Shown here: positions 10,685-22,408 of the stretch, one piece after another | Layout: every line of letters starts with the position of its first letter | Position numbering within the stretch: the first letter of the stretch is position 1 | DNA from: Quercus robur | Taxonomy: Eukaryota; Streptophyta; Magnoliopsida; Fagales; Fagaceae | Assembly (NCBI RefSeq): GCF_932294415.1 | Contig: NC_065535.1 | Span: 83,721,862-83,785,861, forward strand | DNA: 64,000 nt | Reading direction: 5' to 3' | The notes under the pieces: model-generated | Database searches by the model: none | What the model was told of the DNA's origin: nothing | What the model saw: only the letters and a program-made list of their open reading frames with translations | Program-made: the position numbers and the translations under genes

Positions 10685-12496
10685 ATGGATTGTGGACAAT
10701 CTCTTTTGATTCCTCCTTTGTTTAATGATACTAACTATGCGTACTGGAAAGTTTGTATGAAAGCTTTTTTGCAGGCTCTAGATGAAAATGTATGGCAAGC
10801 TGTTGAAGTTGGCTGGGTTAAGCCAAAGGAAGTGCCAGTGGATTAGGATAAAGCAAAGATCAAAGCGGCAAATTTCAATAGTAGGGCTTTGAATGCTCTG
10901 TTTAGTGGTGTAACCAATGAGGAATTCAAGAAATATCATTCAGAAATTGCTAAGGAAGCATGGACTATTCTTGAGACCACCTATGAAGGTACCAAGGCAG
11001 TGAAGACTGTTAAGCTTCAAAGACTCACCACCAGTTTTGAAGAAATAAGGATAGAGGAGGATGAGACCTTCGATGAGTTCTATGCTAAACTCAAAGATAT
11101 TGTGAATTCTACTTTCAATCTTAGAGAATCTATTGCGGAACCCAAAATTGTTAGGAAAATCCTTAGGTTCCTACCTGAAAGAATCCATGCGAAGATCATT
11201 GCCATTGAAGAAGTGAAGGACATTGATTAAATTTCTTTGACTGAGCTTGTAGGGAACCTTCCAACCTATGAGATGGGATTAGGTTTAATGGGAAAAGGTG
11301 GAAAGAGTAGAAACTTGGCACTTAAGGGTATAAAGGAAGAGATTGATGACTCTGAAGATGAAGATGATGATGAGGATGAGGATTTAACCTTCATAGCTAA
11401 TGAGATTATCAAGCTTCTTCAATATAGGAAAAAGGATAAGGACAAACCTCCTAGGAAATCTAAATCCTCTAGGAAAGGCAAGAATGAGAAACCCCTCATC
11501 TAGTGCCATGAGTGCAAAGCTTTTGGTCATATGAGGATAGAGTGCCAAAACTATCTTATGAAGGAAAAGACCAAGAATTCAAAAGGTAAAGTGTTGGTTG
11601 CTACCTTAAGTGATTCTGAGAGTGATATTTCTGATGAGTATGAGGATGATTGTGGCCATTATATGGCTTTTGTTGCCACAACCGATAAGGTGATTGTGGA
11701 GAGTGCTAATGACAGTGAGGATTCTTCTGATGATGAAGTACCCAAGAAGTTGATCCTTCAAGAAGCCTATGATAAGCTATGCACTGAATTTATAAAATCT
11801 AAAAGGACTTCTCATATTTGTAGAAAAGAGCTTAATGAGGTAAAAACTGAAAAAGCTAAACTGTTAGTCAAACTAGATGAGACTACAAAGTTAGTTGAGA
11901 CTCTTGTTGTGGAGAACACCTCATTAGAAGAGAAGGTCAAGAATCTCGAGGTTAAGCTTAGTCAAGCTAAAACTCAAATAGAGAGGATGTCTAGTGCAAG
12001 GCTTGATGAGGTATTGAGTGCTAAAAAGCCTATTTCTGATAAGATTGGCTTAGGATATGCTGTTTCCTCCGGTCCCTTCTCTTCCAAGGCTTCTGGATCA
12101 AAGATTGTCTTTGTGCCCCAATCTGAGAAAGTTGATAAAGGTATGAAATCCAAATCTGATTTGGCTAATTCTAAATCTTTTGTTAGATCTCACTCTAAGA
12201 AGTCTAGTAGTTCAAAAACTACTTATGTTTGTCACCATTGTGGTGTTTCTGGACACATTCGTCCTAATTACTTCAAGTTGTATCATCATAAGCAAATGTC
12301 CAGACGGTTACAAGTTCCCTCCCAAGGTTCAACACCCTTGTTTGGAGAGTTATTAAAAGTTTTGAGCTTTTTAACTCAATTTCAGGAGAATTCTAATTCT
12401 TTTATGTCCTTTAGTGGACATACTAGGACATGTGCCTTTTCATCTTCATGGCCAAAGACTCGCGTTGTGTGGGTGAGAAAGGAGCCTAAGACTTAA
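10685..12496 (+). pseudogene. Copia-type gag with coiled coil and two zinc knuckles (three in-frame stops)
   Basis: A single frame runs from ATG 10685 to the stop at 12496 (about 603 codons). It is broken only by TAG 10844-10846, TAA 11228-11230 and TAG 11501-11503. The N-terminus (PPLFNDTNYAYWK) and the following part (AWTILETTYEGT, FDEFYAKLKDIVNS) are typical of Copia gag of the UBN2/DUF4219 type. A first CCHC knuckle (CHECKAFGHMRIEC, from 11504) is followed by an acidic stretch, a coiled coil of about 100 residues (11740-12000) and a second knuckle (CHHCGVSGHIRPNY, about 12229) whose last Cys has become Tyr. The protein ends in a VWVRK motif, where Copia polyproteins normally continue into protease. 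No protease, integrase, RT or RNase H follows, so the element was gag-only before it decayed. Confidence 0.85.
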
Positions 12497-14161
12497 TTGT
12501 CTTTTCTATTGTCCTCTGCTTTAATTCTTTCTTTTTAAAGTAGGACTCTCTTTGCTTGATTTTTTATCTGCTTTTGGAATCATGGTTTCATGCATCTGCA
12601 TCTTTCTTTCATACTTTCATGTTGTTTGTCTGTTTTTGTTTGGTTGTTTAGATTTTTTTTTTTTTCAAAATAAAAAGAGAAAAATAAAAAATATATATAC
12701 AAAAAGTGTGTGTTTGTATATATTGGTACTTGTGTACCTTGGATGGCCATTGAAACAAAGTTTCTAAACTTTGTATTTCTTTTAGCTTAGATGAGCATCT
12801 CAATGCATAACTAAGCAAATGAGCTTTGTGATTCGTGTTTGTGATGAGTACAATTAAGATTGTCTCTTATATCTCATACTCATATCACTCTTTTTGACGG
12901 GAAGAACTAGAAAATTCTAAGAGAAAGGCATAAATAACCATCTCACCATTAAAACCCGCCAATCATTTATAACATCTATGTGCTTTGGCACAGCAAAATT
13001 GGGATGTTAAACATACATAATTGGGTATTTTCTTTTCTCTCTCTTATATGCCCATGCATGCTATGCTCAAAAAGAAAAATATGCAAAGAATAAAAGCAAA
13101 AGATCAAAATGCTTTTAATATAATTGCAAGCGTGTTTCTACGAGATGTGGGAGTTATAGGATATACCTCGAAGGTCATAGTCCCCATCAAGCAGTTATGA
13201 TTGTATGTGAGAGTAATTGATTTTCTCTAGTCTCAAATCTTCATAATATAAGACACTTATGCACTCTTGCTTTGTTTCACACACAGCACGCAAATTCTTT
13301 GCTACTTTTGATATATGTGCAGGTACAATGTGATTTGGCCATCACAAAGGTTACATGTGTTAATATATGCTTGCTAAACTGTATTAACTTGTTTTTGAAA
13401 AATAAAATTGGTTAGACTTGTTTAGTATGTATGTGTGTCTTTTGATCTAGAAATACTTTACATCTAGATTTGAGTTGTGTTTGACTGCTTAACATGCTAC
13501 TTGGATGCTTGTTTGAGTAGCTATCTTGTTGCATTCATCTTGTGTGTTTTTCATCCCTTGGAAAACCTTGCTTCCGTCTTCACGACAGCTGCTCGATACC
13601 TTCTCAACAGCATCTCGACAGCAGCTCGACACAAGTTTCTTCTATCGAGATTTCTGGATTTGACCTCGATAGCTTCTCAATAGCTAGGTTGATCCATCGA
13701 GCCAAATTTCTGTACTCTCTTTCTGTTCAATACATTCTCGACAGATTCTCGATTCATTGAGATTTCTAGGTAGCTTCTCGATAGATTCTCGACACATATC
13801 TCGATCTATCGAGGTAATTTTATGTGCTCTCTGCCAGCTCGATAGTAGCTCGACAGCTTCTCGATCTGTCGAGACCCTCTTGCACGTATTGTTTTTCACA
13901 TGTTTTGCATCTTTCTATTATCTTGTCATCCATAGCATCTTGTTTCATTACATTCATGCATTTATATGGATTCCTTGTGTCCTTTGATCAACTTAGATCA
14001 TCTTTATGATTCTCGGGTAAAGCTTTATAGCTTCTTGTACCCTTTGTCAATCATGACAAAAAGGGGGAGAAAATGTGGTTTCTTTTTAAGATTCTATATG
14101 TTAGGGGGAGAAATACATGCCTTTGTAAGGGGGAGTTGTGGTTCATCTTATTAGGGGGAGT
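12497..14161 (+). mobile_element. 3' part of gag-only family A element: motif array and GGGGGAG tracts
   Basis: No coding sequence is supported. From 13566 to 13875 there are about a dozen TCGACA, TCGATA, TATCGAG and CTGTCGAG motifs, the same set found in family A LTRs. At 14055-14070 lies GACAAAAAGGGGGAGA, followed by further GGGGGAG tracts near 14103, 14129 and 14153. These resemble polypurine tracts, but no LTR follows, so the 3' end of this element is missing or has diverged. Confidence 0.65.
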
Positions 14162-14344
14162 GTTTACCTCCTTGTTGTTTTAGGAGCTTCTTTTAGCTTC
14201 TTGTACACTGGTCTTGTGACAATTTTTATATACATTGTACTTTATTTTTATATTTATGATGATGATGTATATTTTCTTCACCTACCTCTACATGTGTTGT
14301 TTCTTTTCTCTCTTTATACTCATATTTCTTTATGTATGCAATTT

Positions 14345-14780
14345 TTATTTTGTGTCTCATCTAATTTTTAAATTTGTGTGTCAGTGTGAATTATTAGGTG
14401 CAAAAATCAAAAGAGTCTACATTCAATTAAATTCTAAATTGAATTTTAATTGAAGTTCAATTTTGTGCCATATGTCCCATCTAATTTTTTTTAATTTTTG
14501 TAGCAAGTGAATATTGGATGCAAAAACTGAAGAGTCTAGATCCAATTAGATTCTAAATCATGTCTAATTTTTGTGCTACGAGTCTCATCTAATTTTTAAA
14601 TTTGTATGGCAAGTGAATTATTAGGTGCAAAAGTCAAAGAGTTTAAATTCAATTAGATTCTAAATTGAATTTTAATTGAAGTTCAATTTTGTTCAATGTG
14701 TCCTATCTAATTTTTTAATTTTTGTGGCAAGTCAATTATTAGGTGCAAAAACCGAAAAGTCTAGATCCAATTAGATTCTA
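14345..14780. repeat. Imperfect tandem repeat, about 230-bp period, two copies
   Basis: Two copies (about 14345-14575 and 14580-14780) share TGAATTATTAGGTGCAAAA, AATTAGATTCTAAAT, TTTTAATTGAAGTTCAAT and 'GTCTCATCTAATTTTT'-like segments in the same order. The function is unknown. Confidence 0.7.
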
Positions 14781-14782
14781 GA

Positions 14783-14784
14783 TC

Positions 14785-14831
<47 letters not shown>
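14783..14831. repeat. Compound microsatellite (AT)n(GT)n
   Basis: An AT dinucleotide run changes directly to a GT run ending at about 14831. Confidence 0.95.
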
Positions 14832-14835
<4 letters not shown>

Positions 14836-14841
14836 CCTAAG

Positions 14842-14955
14842 GCATGCTTACAATGTCCTGGGCATGCTTGCAAAGTCCTTGGCCGTCCTCAGCATGCTTA
14901 GCAACGTCCTCGGCATGTTTAGCAACGTCCTCAGCCGACTTCGACATGCTTACTG
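14842..14955. repeat. Minisatellite, about 21-24 bp units
   Basis: Five to six degenerate copies of a GGCATGCTTAGCAACGTCCT-like unit in direct orientation. The short frame at 14844-15032 is a by-product of this repeat. Confidence 0.75.
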
Positions 14956-15438
14956 CTAAGTTTAATCTGGTTTATATTCTCAAAGTCCTCATTGGACTGA
15001 AGCCTGGTTTGACAAGTTGTCAAGTTGCCTGATTTACATCACCAACCTAGACATAGCCCATACTCTATTATTTCTTCTCTCTCCTTGTTTCCCCACCTTT
15101 GATTTTCTTTTATATAATTATATATTTATATGTAATGTTATTTTTTTCATGGGAAAAAGATAACATTATTGAATATTGTTCGTTGCCTTCCCTAGTAGAA
15201 CAAGCAAGTAAGCATTGACTAATCAACACAAAAAATTCATGTTTGGTTTGTTGAGTTGAACATTTCACGCGGTAATCCAAATCTCATGCTAGTGAGTATG
15301 AGTAATAAGTCCCACTTCACGGCAGCCTTAGACGAAGTAGCCAACTCTCTAAATCATGTTGACAAAATCACGTGGCGTCCACCCAATGCCACCAAATTCT
15401 CACTATTTCAAACCATGCATCACCTACCTCTATGAAAT

Positions 15439-15446
15439 TATAAATA
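15439..15446 (+). promoter_or_regulatory. TATA box of the two-domain phytocyanin gene
   Basis: TATAAATA lies 100 bases before the start codon at 15546, a normal distance for a plant promoter with a short leader. Sequence from 14956 to 15438 shows no gene. Confidence 0.65.
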
Positions 15447-15545
15447 CAAATAGACTCACTTCGTGTCTCCCACTTAAGTTCTCTCCTCACAAGAAAACAG
15501 AGCAAGAGAGAACAGGGGCGACCTTACCTTTAAGAACACAGAGCA

Positions 15546-17197
15546 ATGGCAAGAAAGCTAAACATTGTTTTTCTTGTAGTAATAGCAGTAACAGCTTTGC
15601 TACAAAGCTCAGTGGCACAAACAACCTTTCAGGTGGGTGATGCATTGGGTTGGACAATCCCTTCTAGTGTTTCCACTTACAGCACTTGGGCTGCCAACAA
15701 GAGCTTCATCGTCGGCGACATTCTTGGTAATAAAAACCAAATTTCAATTTATTTTTCTTTCTAGATCTTATTATAAAAATATAAAATGAATCAAAGCGAC
15801 ACAGGGCTGAATATAAATCTTTTCGATGTTGAATTTTTTTATTATTGGTTTTTGTAGTGTTTAACTTCACAACTTCGCAACACACCGTAGCTAAAGTCAG
15901 CAAGGCAGATTACGATGCTTGTAACCCTAATAATCCCATTTCCATTCAAACCAATGGTCCTGCAACTGTGACTTTGAATGAGACTGGGGCTAAATACTAC
16001 ATCTGCACCGTTAGCACCCATTGTTCCTCTGGTCAGAAGTTGGCAATCAATGTCAGTGCGGCTACTTCTTCAGCTCCACCACCTAGCACTTCACCAGCAG
16101 CTACTCCAACACCTGCTCCAGCTCTTGCTCCAGCACCTACTCCATCCAGAGGACCGGCGACCTACACAGTTGGAGACACACTGGGTTGGAATGTTCTTTC
16201 TAGTGCTTCTGTTGCTTATCAAAATTGGGCTAGCAACAAGACCTTCTTCGTTGGAGACATTCTAGGTAAAGTGACTAATTCAAGAGTCCAAAATTCTAGA
16301 AAATATTGTGGCTTTTAAATTTCAAGTTCCCAAAATATCGATTTAGATTTTATTTTTTAAAAATGATTGAGATAAAGTATCTTCAAGATGATAAAAGCTA
16401 CCAACATTTTCATAATTTTACCTTCAAATAATTACATAAAAAATTGTCTATGTACTTTTAGATTTGTAATATTTAATCTGAATTATGAAATCTCTTATGT
16501 ATTTTAAATCAAATAAATAGGATTTTTTTTTTTAATAATATTAAGAACACAACTAAAATCACAACTTTTTCACATAACGAGTTGTGAGTAATAAAATAAA
16601 AATAGTAAGTTCACAATTAACACATGATTAATAACTTGTAGCTTTAGCCTTTAGCTGTGATACTAACATTTTTTATTAAAAAAATACTAAAGATTTTCTA
16701 AACATAAGAATTCAATAGGGTTCATGTATCAATTTGTAACCCTAAATTTCTTTTCCATTGTGATTTGTGCAGTCTTCAACTTTGCAAACGGAACACACAA
16801 CGTTGCCGAGGTAACAAAGCAAAACTACAACTCATGCAACACCACCAGCCCTCTGTCTCTCAATGCCAATCCACCCGTAAGAGTGACTCTCACCAAGGCC
16901 GGCGAACATTTCTTCACCTGCACAGTTTCAGGTCACTGCTCCGCCGGACAAAAGCTTGCCATCAATGTCACTGGCAGCACCACCGCCACTCCTCCTTCAT
17001 CAGCCACGCCACCATCCTCCACCACCGCTCCTCCTCCGTCCACCGCCGCCACTCCTCCAAGCACAACCACCAATCCTTCAGGGCCAAGTCCGACAAGTGG
17101 TGTTACCCCACCTCCACCTCCAAGCTCTGCTACGTCTCTCAGAGTTACTGGCTTATGTGCCACCTTCTTGTCCATTGTCTTAGTCTTCTTGAACTAG
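15546..17197 (+). CDS. Two-domain phytocyanin (stellacyanin-type ligands), secreted, probably GPI-anchored
   Basis: Three exons (15546-15726, 15858-16265, 16773-17197) with GT-AG introns, both phase 1, give 337 residues. Residues 1-24 are a signal peptide ending SSVA. The first plastocyanin-like domain has copper ligands His69, Cys110, His115 and Gln120, and a likely disulfide between Cys82 and Cys116. A Pro/Ala/Ser/Thr-rich linker (about 127-160) follows. The second domain has His205, Cys246, His251 and Gln256. A Pro/Ser/Thr-rich, arabinogalactan-like stretch and a hydrophobic tail (SLRVTGLCATFLSIVLVFLN) suggest a GPI anchor. Gln as axial ligand is the stellacyanin state (uclacyanins have Met). 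Phytocyanins are thought to carry electrons or bind copper at the cell surface; the substrate is unknown. A TATA box lies 100 bases upstream and AATAAG lies at 17290. Most phytocyanins have one domain, so the doubled form is notable. The frame is intact. Confidence 0.92.
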
Positions 17198-17289
17198 ATT
17201 TGATAGTGATATCATGGTAGAGAATTGGTGTGATTCATTTTACTTACGTGATTGTCGTTATACAGATTGATTTTTCGATTTTTATATGC

Positions 17290-17295
17290 AATAAG
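17290..17295 (+). terminator. Likely polyadenylation signal of the two-domain phytocyanin gene
   Basis: AATAAG, about 95 bases after the stop codon in a T-rich context; plant signals of this kind are loose. Confidence 0.4.
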
Positions 17296-17819
17296 TTATT
17301 TTTCTATGTCTCAGCTATTGATGTTGATTGATGAGTAATCTAGAAATTAGCATTAGTGTGAGCAAATTTTCAACACCTACCTGCCTATCGCTTTTGTTTT
17401 GTTCTGGTCACGACCTGGCCGGTTAAGGATAAGAAAATTGCCAGACTTCAAACCAGAGTTGGCCTTCAAAGGCGTTCAATTGCAATAATATAATGGTGTA
17501 GAATTTTCGGGGATTGTTGAACATTCTTCTAGTTGCTCCGTTGCTTGTGGGCTGACATGTGGAGGATTTTTAACTGGTCAAACGGGAAAAAAGAAAACAA
17601 AATACCTCACTCATGACACTTTGAGTTTTGAGTACAGATATATATATTTTTTCTCGGTCATCACTAATTGAACGGATTTATACCTCTTTTTTTTTCTTTT
17701 TTCTTTTTTTTCTTTTTTTGATAACAAAACGGATTTGTACCTCTAAATTATAATACATCAAGCAAGTATATTGAGGCCCCAAAGAATTGGTCTACTAATT
17801 CCTAAGACTTTATGAAATT

Positions 17820-18030
17820 CATAAGATGCGTTTTTCAACGCGCAACTATTGGCTGAGACCTATAGCTGTGTTTTTACAAAACATGACTATAGACCCGCTT
17901 TGGGCTGCATTTAAAATACGGTTATAGCCTGGACTTATAGCTGCGTTTAAGCCTATAGTCGTGTTTTTTAAAACATGGCTATAGATCATCTTTGGGCTGC
18001 GTTTAGAAACACAACTAAAGCCCCCTACAT
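17820..18030. repeat. Palindromic CTATAG repeat cluster, remnant of a DNA transposon subterminal region
   Basis: Two imperfect hairpins, CTATAGCTGTGTTTT paired with AAAACATGACTATAG (17860-17892) and CTATAGTCGTGTTTT paired with AAAACATGGCTATAG (17953-17984), are separated by copies of TTTGGGCTGCGTTT-like sequence. Arrays like this occur in subterminal repeats of plant CACTA-type elements; that class is inferred. No transposase or clear ends are visible. The following 18046-18340 is rich in repeated CAAGTTCC and CCCAAATAATTTACA segments. Confidence 0.45.
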
Positions 18031-18879
18031 TGCATTTGTTTATAGGTGCTTTTTTTTTTTCCTGCTAAATACAATTCCTGCCCAAATAATTTACACTATG
18101 TTCCCAACAAACAAGTTCCTGCCCAAATAATTTACAATTTTGCAAGCATTCAACAATTGCCAAAACCCAACAAGTTCCCAACCAATTGCCAACAAACAAA
18201 ACAAAACAAGTTCATTGCCAAAAGATTTCATTGCCCAAATAATTTACATAAACAGATAATTTCATTGCCAAAACCAAACAAGTTCCCAACAAAAGATTTT
18301 TACATCACAAAATGCATATCCCTCAAGGATTTTTTACATCACAAAAAATGGTCTACAAGCATCATGGTACTTGATTAGTCAGTCCAATGCCCATAGCTAC
18401 AGCCAATTACCTGTGAGAATGAGAACACCAAAAATTGGGTTGAATTAGGCTCGCAAAAATCTCAAAGGTTTGACTAGGACAAAAAAGCAAGATTAAATGT
18501 ATTCATTCTTCATTATGTGGACCAAGCCTACACAATTGAGAATGAGTCAACAAATGAAAAATAGGAGCAATAGATTGGAGTGCAAAAGGGCCATATTTTG
18601 CATCAACTTGAGCCCACCCAAAATCGCACAAATAAGCTTGGAACATTTTTAAGACCATGTGTAATGTTAGGAATGTATACATACAGTGCAAACACTTGAA
18701 AACACTCATGCATCATGGAACTATCAGCTACATTTAGCAAGTGTAAAAGGCATGTATATGTTCTCTTGAAAGGTTTTTGGAACAAGGATACTTTCCTGTC
18801 TACATTCATGGTTGAAATTTTCTAATTTGATTTTATGTCTTATAGTACATCTCATTCCTTACTTCTTGCTTCATATATA

Positions 18880-19016
18880 CTGATGTGGGACCTTCAAATT
18901 GGAATAAAACCAACAAAGGCAAGAGTATAACTCAGCTAGTTGAGAAGATAAAGCCTCTGATTCCAGACACTTCGGTACAGAGGCAAGCAGATCAGATCGC
19001 CCAAGTTATTTTCTCC
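18880..19016 (+). other. Exon-like fragment of unknown origin
   Basis: The frame starting at 18885 has about 40 residues of non-repetitive, normally composed sequence (KGKSITQLVEKIKPLIPDTS, then VQRQADQIAQVIFSL) in otherwise low-complexity DNA. It looks like one exon of a conserved gene, left behind or captured by a transposon. I do not recognise the gene. The rest of 18340-21325 shows no coding sequence. Confidence 0.25.
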
Positions 19017-19100
19017 CTTTCTTGTATCTCTCTTTTATCATTGTTTCCCATTCTCTTGTTTTTCATGTTCTATTCTCTCACTTTGACACTGATTGAGTGA

Positions 19101-20148
19101 CTAATATTTTTTATTTTTTTACAAAACACCAACTTTTAAAACTAGTTGCTCACGAACCTAGAGATCTGTGGTTTTGATATATTAAAATAATAATAATAGT
19201 AGTACTACTTCTATAACATTTTTACAATAATTTCATAACAAAATTTATGTGATAATTTATTACTGGTTCTTATATATTTGAGTCTACCACTAACATTGTT
19301 TTTACCTATGTGTTTAGAATTTATTGTAAAATTATTGTAAAAATGCTGTGTTAATAGCATTATTTTTTTTAATAACTTTATGATAGGTATATAGTGACAC
19401 TTCTTGGAACTCTAAAACATTTACTATTTAAATTGAATTTCTTACTTTTTAATACTGACTAGTTTATAAAATACTAGTATTTGTAAAGTTTAAGTACAAT
19501 GGCAAGACTCCAAGCATTTGTATCCAGAATAAACTAAATTACAAATATAAAAAATAAAAACCCTTTAAATAGGGATGACAATTGACACGATAAAAACGGA
19601 TAATTAACAGAATTTATTTACTAGTAAAGTTTCAAATTTGCATGTTTTACCCACTTTGGCATTGATCAATTTACAGTAAGACCAGTTTAAAAACATGAGC
19701 ATCTTTGCTAAAAATTAAGTTGATAAATTAGGGTTCTATTTTACCATTTCTTTGGATACTTTCAAAACTAAATCACAAATATAGATAACGCAAAAAATAA
19801 ATAAAAAATAAAAAGCATATTACATTTTCATTTTCATGGAATCTAATTAATGGACATAATGTGTCATATAAATATAATATGAGTAATTGATTATAAAGTG
19901 ATTGTGTATTAATTTGTGTAAATACTTAATAGTACACTAGTCGGCCCCCCCAATGAGAAGTTGCTGGCTCTGCCACTGCAGACAGGACAAATCAAAACAT
20001 ATGAAAACACAAAGCAAAACATACCCCCACACAATTAGAGCAATAAAATAGAAAACCATGACAATTGTATTCCATATATTCACAATCAAGATCATGCCAA
20101 CCACAACATTCAAACTCAGAAGACTTTATACCAAAGTCAAATCCAAAA

Positions 20149-20200
<52 letters not shown>

Positions 20201-21325
20201 TTAAGTCCATTACACAGACCATATCCAATCCACAAAATGCTGCATGTCAATATGATTCAGGCCCACAAATTTATAGCTTGATTACCAAAATGCTAACTCT
20301 AATATGACATTAATTCCTTAGTTTCATTTACTCCGAAAGGTACATACAACATTTCCTCATTTTCTGCATATTATTTGACCTAAAAATATCTTTTCCAATC
20401 TTGCTGCAATATTTTCCTAAGGTAAAGTGAATAACATGTATGAATAGACTTTGTCACAGTTGTTAAATAGATTGACAGTTATACATTAATGAAAACTAAT
20501 TATACTTTTAAACAAGGTTCAAAGGGAATATATATTACTACTTCCAAATCTCAATTGGAAAGCCCAATTTTAAGATTGTCAACTGTTATAAGCAGGTTTG
20601 CTTCAAAAGTGTGATCCGTCTATATTGGTGGTGTATATGTCACTTCATCCTCTAAATCGCCATCCAAAGAGGTAAAATTTTTAGTATCATCTTCTTTAAA
20701 GTAACATAAGAGAGTAAGAAAGACCTACTTCTTTTTGGATAGAAGACCTACTAATTACAATAGTTTCTGAATCTCCTAGAACCAATAGAATCAATTCCAA
20801 ACTTAGTCATTCTTGAGGAATCTGGTTTCAAATTTTATGGGCAGTGTTACTAGGTTGGTGCATAGAGCTAGCCAAGTAGCCAAATCTTTCAACATTTATC
20901 AACAAATCATAATCCTAGCAAGCTATAGAAAACTCTCATGTAAAAGTGCATGAAGACGCAAGATTAGATAAATCATTCAATGCTCTCAAGGTGACACACC
21001 TACTTGCATTATACAAATTAACCATGTCACTTGACAACACGCACACTAGGAAAACTTTTATAACTCACTTCTAAGTATTACTTATGAAAATTGATTTTAC
21101 TCCTAAAAATTAGGCAATGCATTTCAATGTCATCCACATAAGTGGAAACAATGTCATAAACATCCCACAAATTGAACTGCTCATAAAAGAACTAGTCAAC
21201 CAAAGAGTGCAACTTACAAGCAAAATGGCCTAAGCACACATTCAAAAAGAAAAACAATTCTAGAAAAGAAATAGGGATAAAGCAACACACCTGAGTTTTT
21301 CCCAACCGAGATTCAAGGTCCACTT
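19101..21325. other. AT-rich stretch without a supported gene
   Basis: It contains an AT microsatellite at about 20157-20199 and no recognisable protein. The open frames around the microsatellite are Tyr-Ile strings read from the repeat. Confidence 0.5.
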
Positions 21326-22335
21326 TGTTAGGACATATGTGATTCACTTGTTAGGAACATATGTCACTATTTTATGTAATTGGCTAATCCTTTGACAAAA
21401 CGCACTTTACTTGTAATTAGGTAGATCTAGGATGTGTTTAATACTTTAAGAAACTGTGTTTCAAGATCAAGTGTTAAAGCCATGCAAGTCTGTCTAAGAA
21501 ATAAGCTGAAGAAGTGCTGTTCATTAAAGCTCGACAGCTAGCTATTTATCGAGACCTGTAGAGCTATTGAAGCCCGTGGCTCGACAGCAGCTCAACAGAT
21601 AGGGTATCTGTCGAGGTTTATGAAAAACAGAATTTCAGTTCTGTTTTGACTCCAATCTGTGATTATATGTTTGGACTTTCTTTTCTCACAACCCTAGACA
21701 TATAAAAGGATTATTTTAAGGGCCTTCAAAGAGTTCACAAGTTGCACAAGTGTTGAGAAAAATTTGCTAAAGCAAATTGTGATTGGAGACAAAATTTGTC
21801 CTAGTTCATCATTCTTGTGAAGAAGTTGCTGTGTTTGTGCACCGTAGGGTTTTGTGGCCAAGCATCTTCTTGATCTTCATCGTGGATGAACTGATGAACT
21901 TTGTAGCCAACAATCTTCTCTAGTTGGTGATTGAAGTCACGTACTGGGATCCGCACAATTGGTTAGTCACATACTGAGAGCCGTGCATCAAAAGGAGAAA
22001 TTGTCACTACAGAACAAGTTCAATTAGGTATTGGGGTAAGGGTTCAACTGTAGGTTGGTATAAGGTACTGGGATTCCTTTACTTGTAACCGCTTGTGATA
22101 ATAGTGGAATTTTGGGAGTGGTGACCTTAAAATCACCTGGTGGAGTTTTTGCAGTGTTGGTTTTCCCTATTTGTAAACAAATCACCGTGTCATATTTATT
22201 TTCCGTTGTATACTTAGTTTATTGGTGATTTGTTTGTGCTACCACGCGTTTACATATTAATTAACTTAATTAATTCACTTGGCTAAATTAATTGGTCAAT
22301 TTATCACAAGGGGTCAATTCGTTTTTGGCCTATCA
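21326..22335 (+). mobile_element. 5' LTR, left arm of an inverted family A pair
   Basis: It begins TGTTAGGACATATG and ends GGCCTATCA. It is followed at 22336 by AGTGGTATCAGAGC, the Met-tRNA primer-binding site. The start is internally duplicated: a second TGTTAGGAACATATG starts at 21349. The motif cluster (CTCGACAGC, TATCGAGA, CTGTCGAGG) lies at 21528-21620 before TATAAAAG at 21701-21708. The right arm (24705-25725) is the same LTR inverted, including the leading duplication. Confidence 0.88.
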
Positions 22336-22408
22336 AGTGGTATCAGAGCAGACACACTCTGATTAGGTTTTAATCTTTGTTATGTTAATTCATTGACCTC
22401 TGTTTGTC

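Noticed and set aside
16933-17175. Gly/Val-rich minus-strand frame
   Set aside because: Shadow of the Pro/Ser/Thr-rich tail of the phytocyanin gene on the other strand.
20065-20307. Frames with Tyr-Ile repeats
   Set aside because: Translation of the AT microsatellite.
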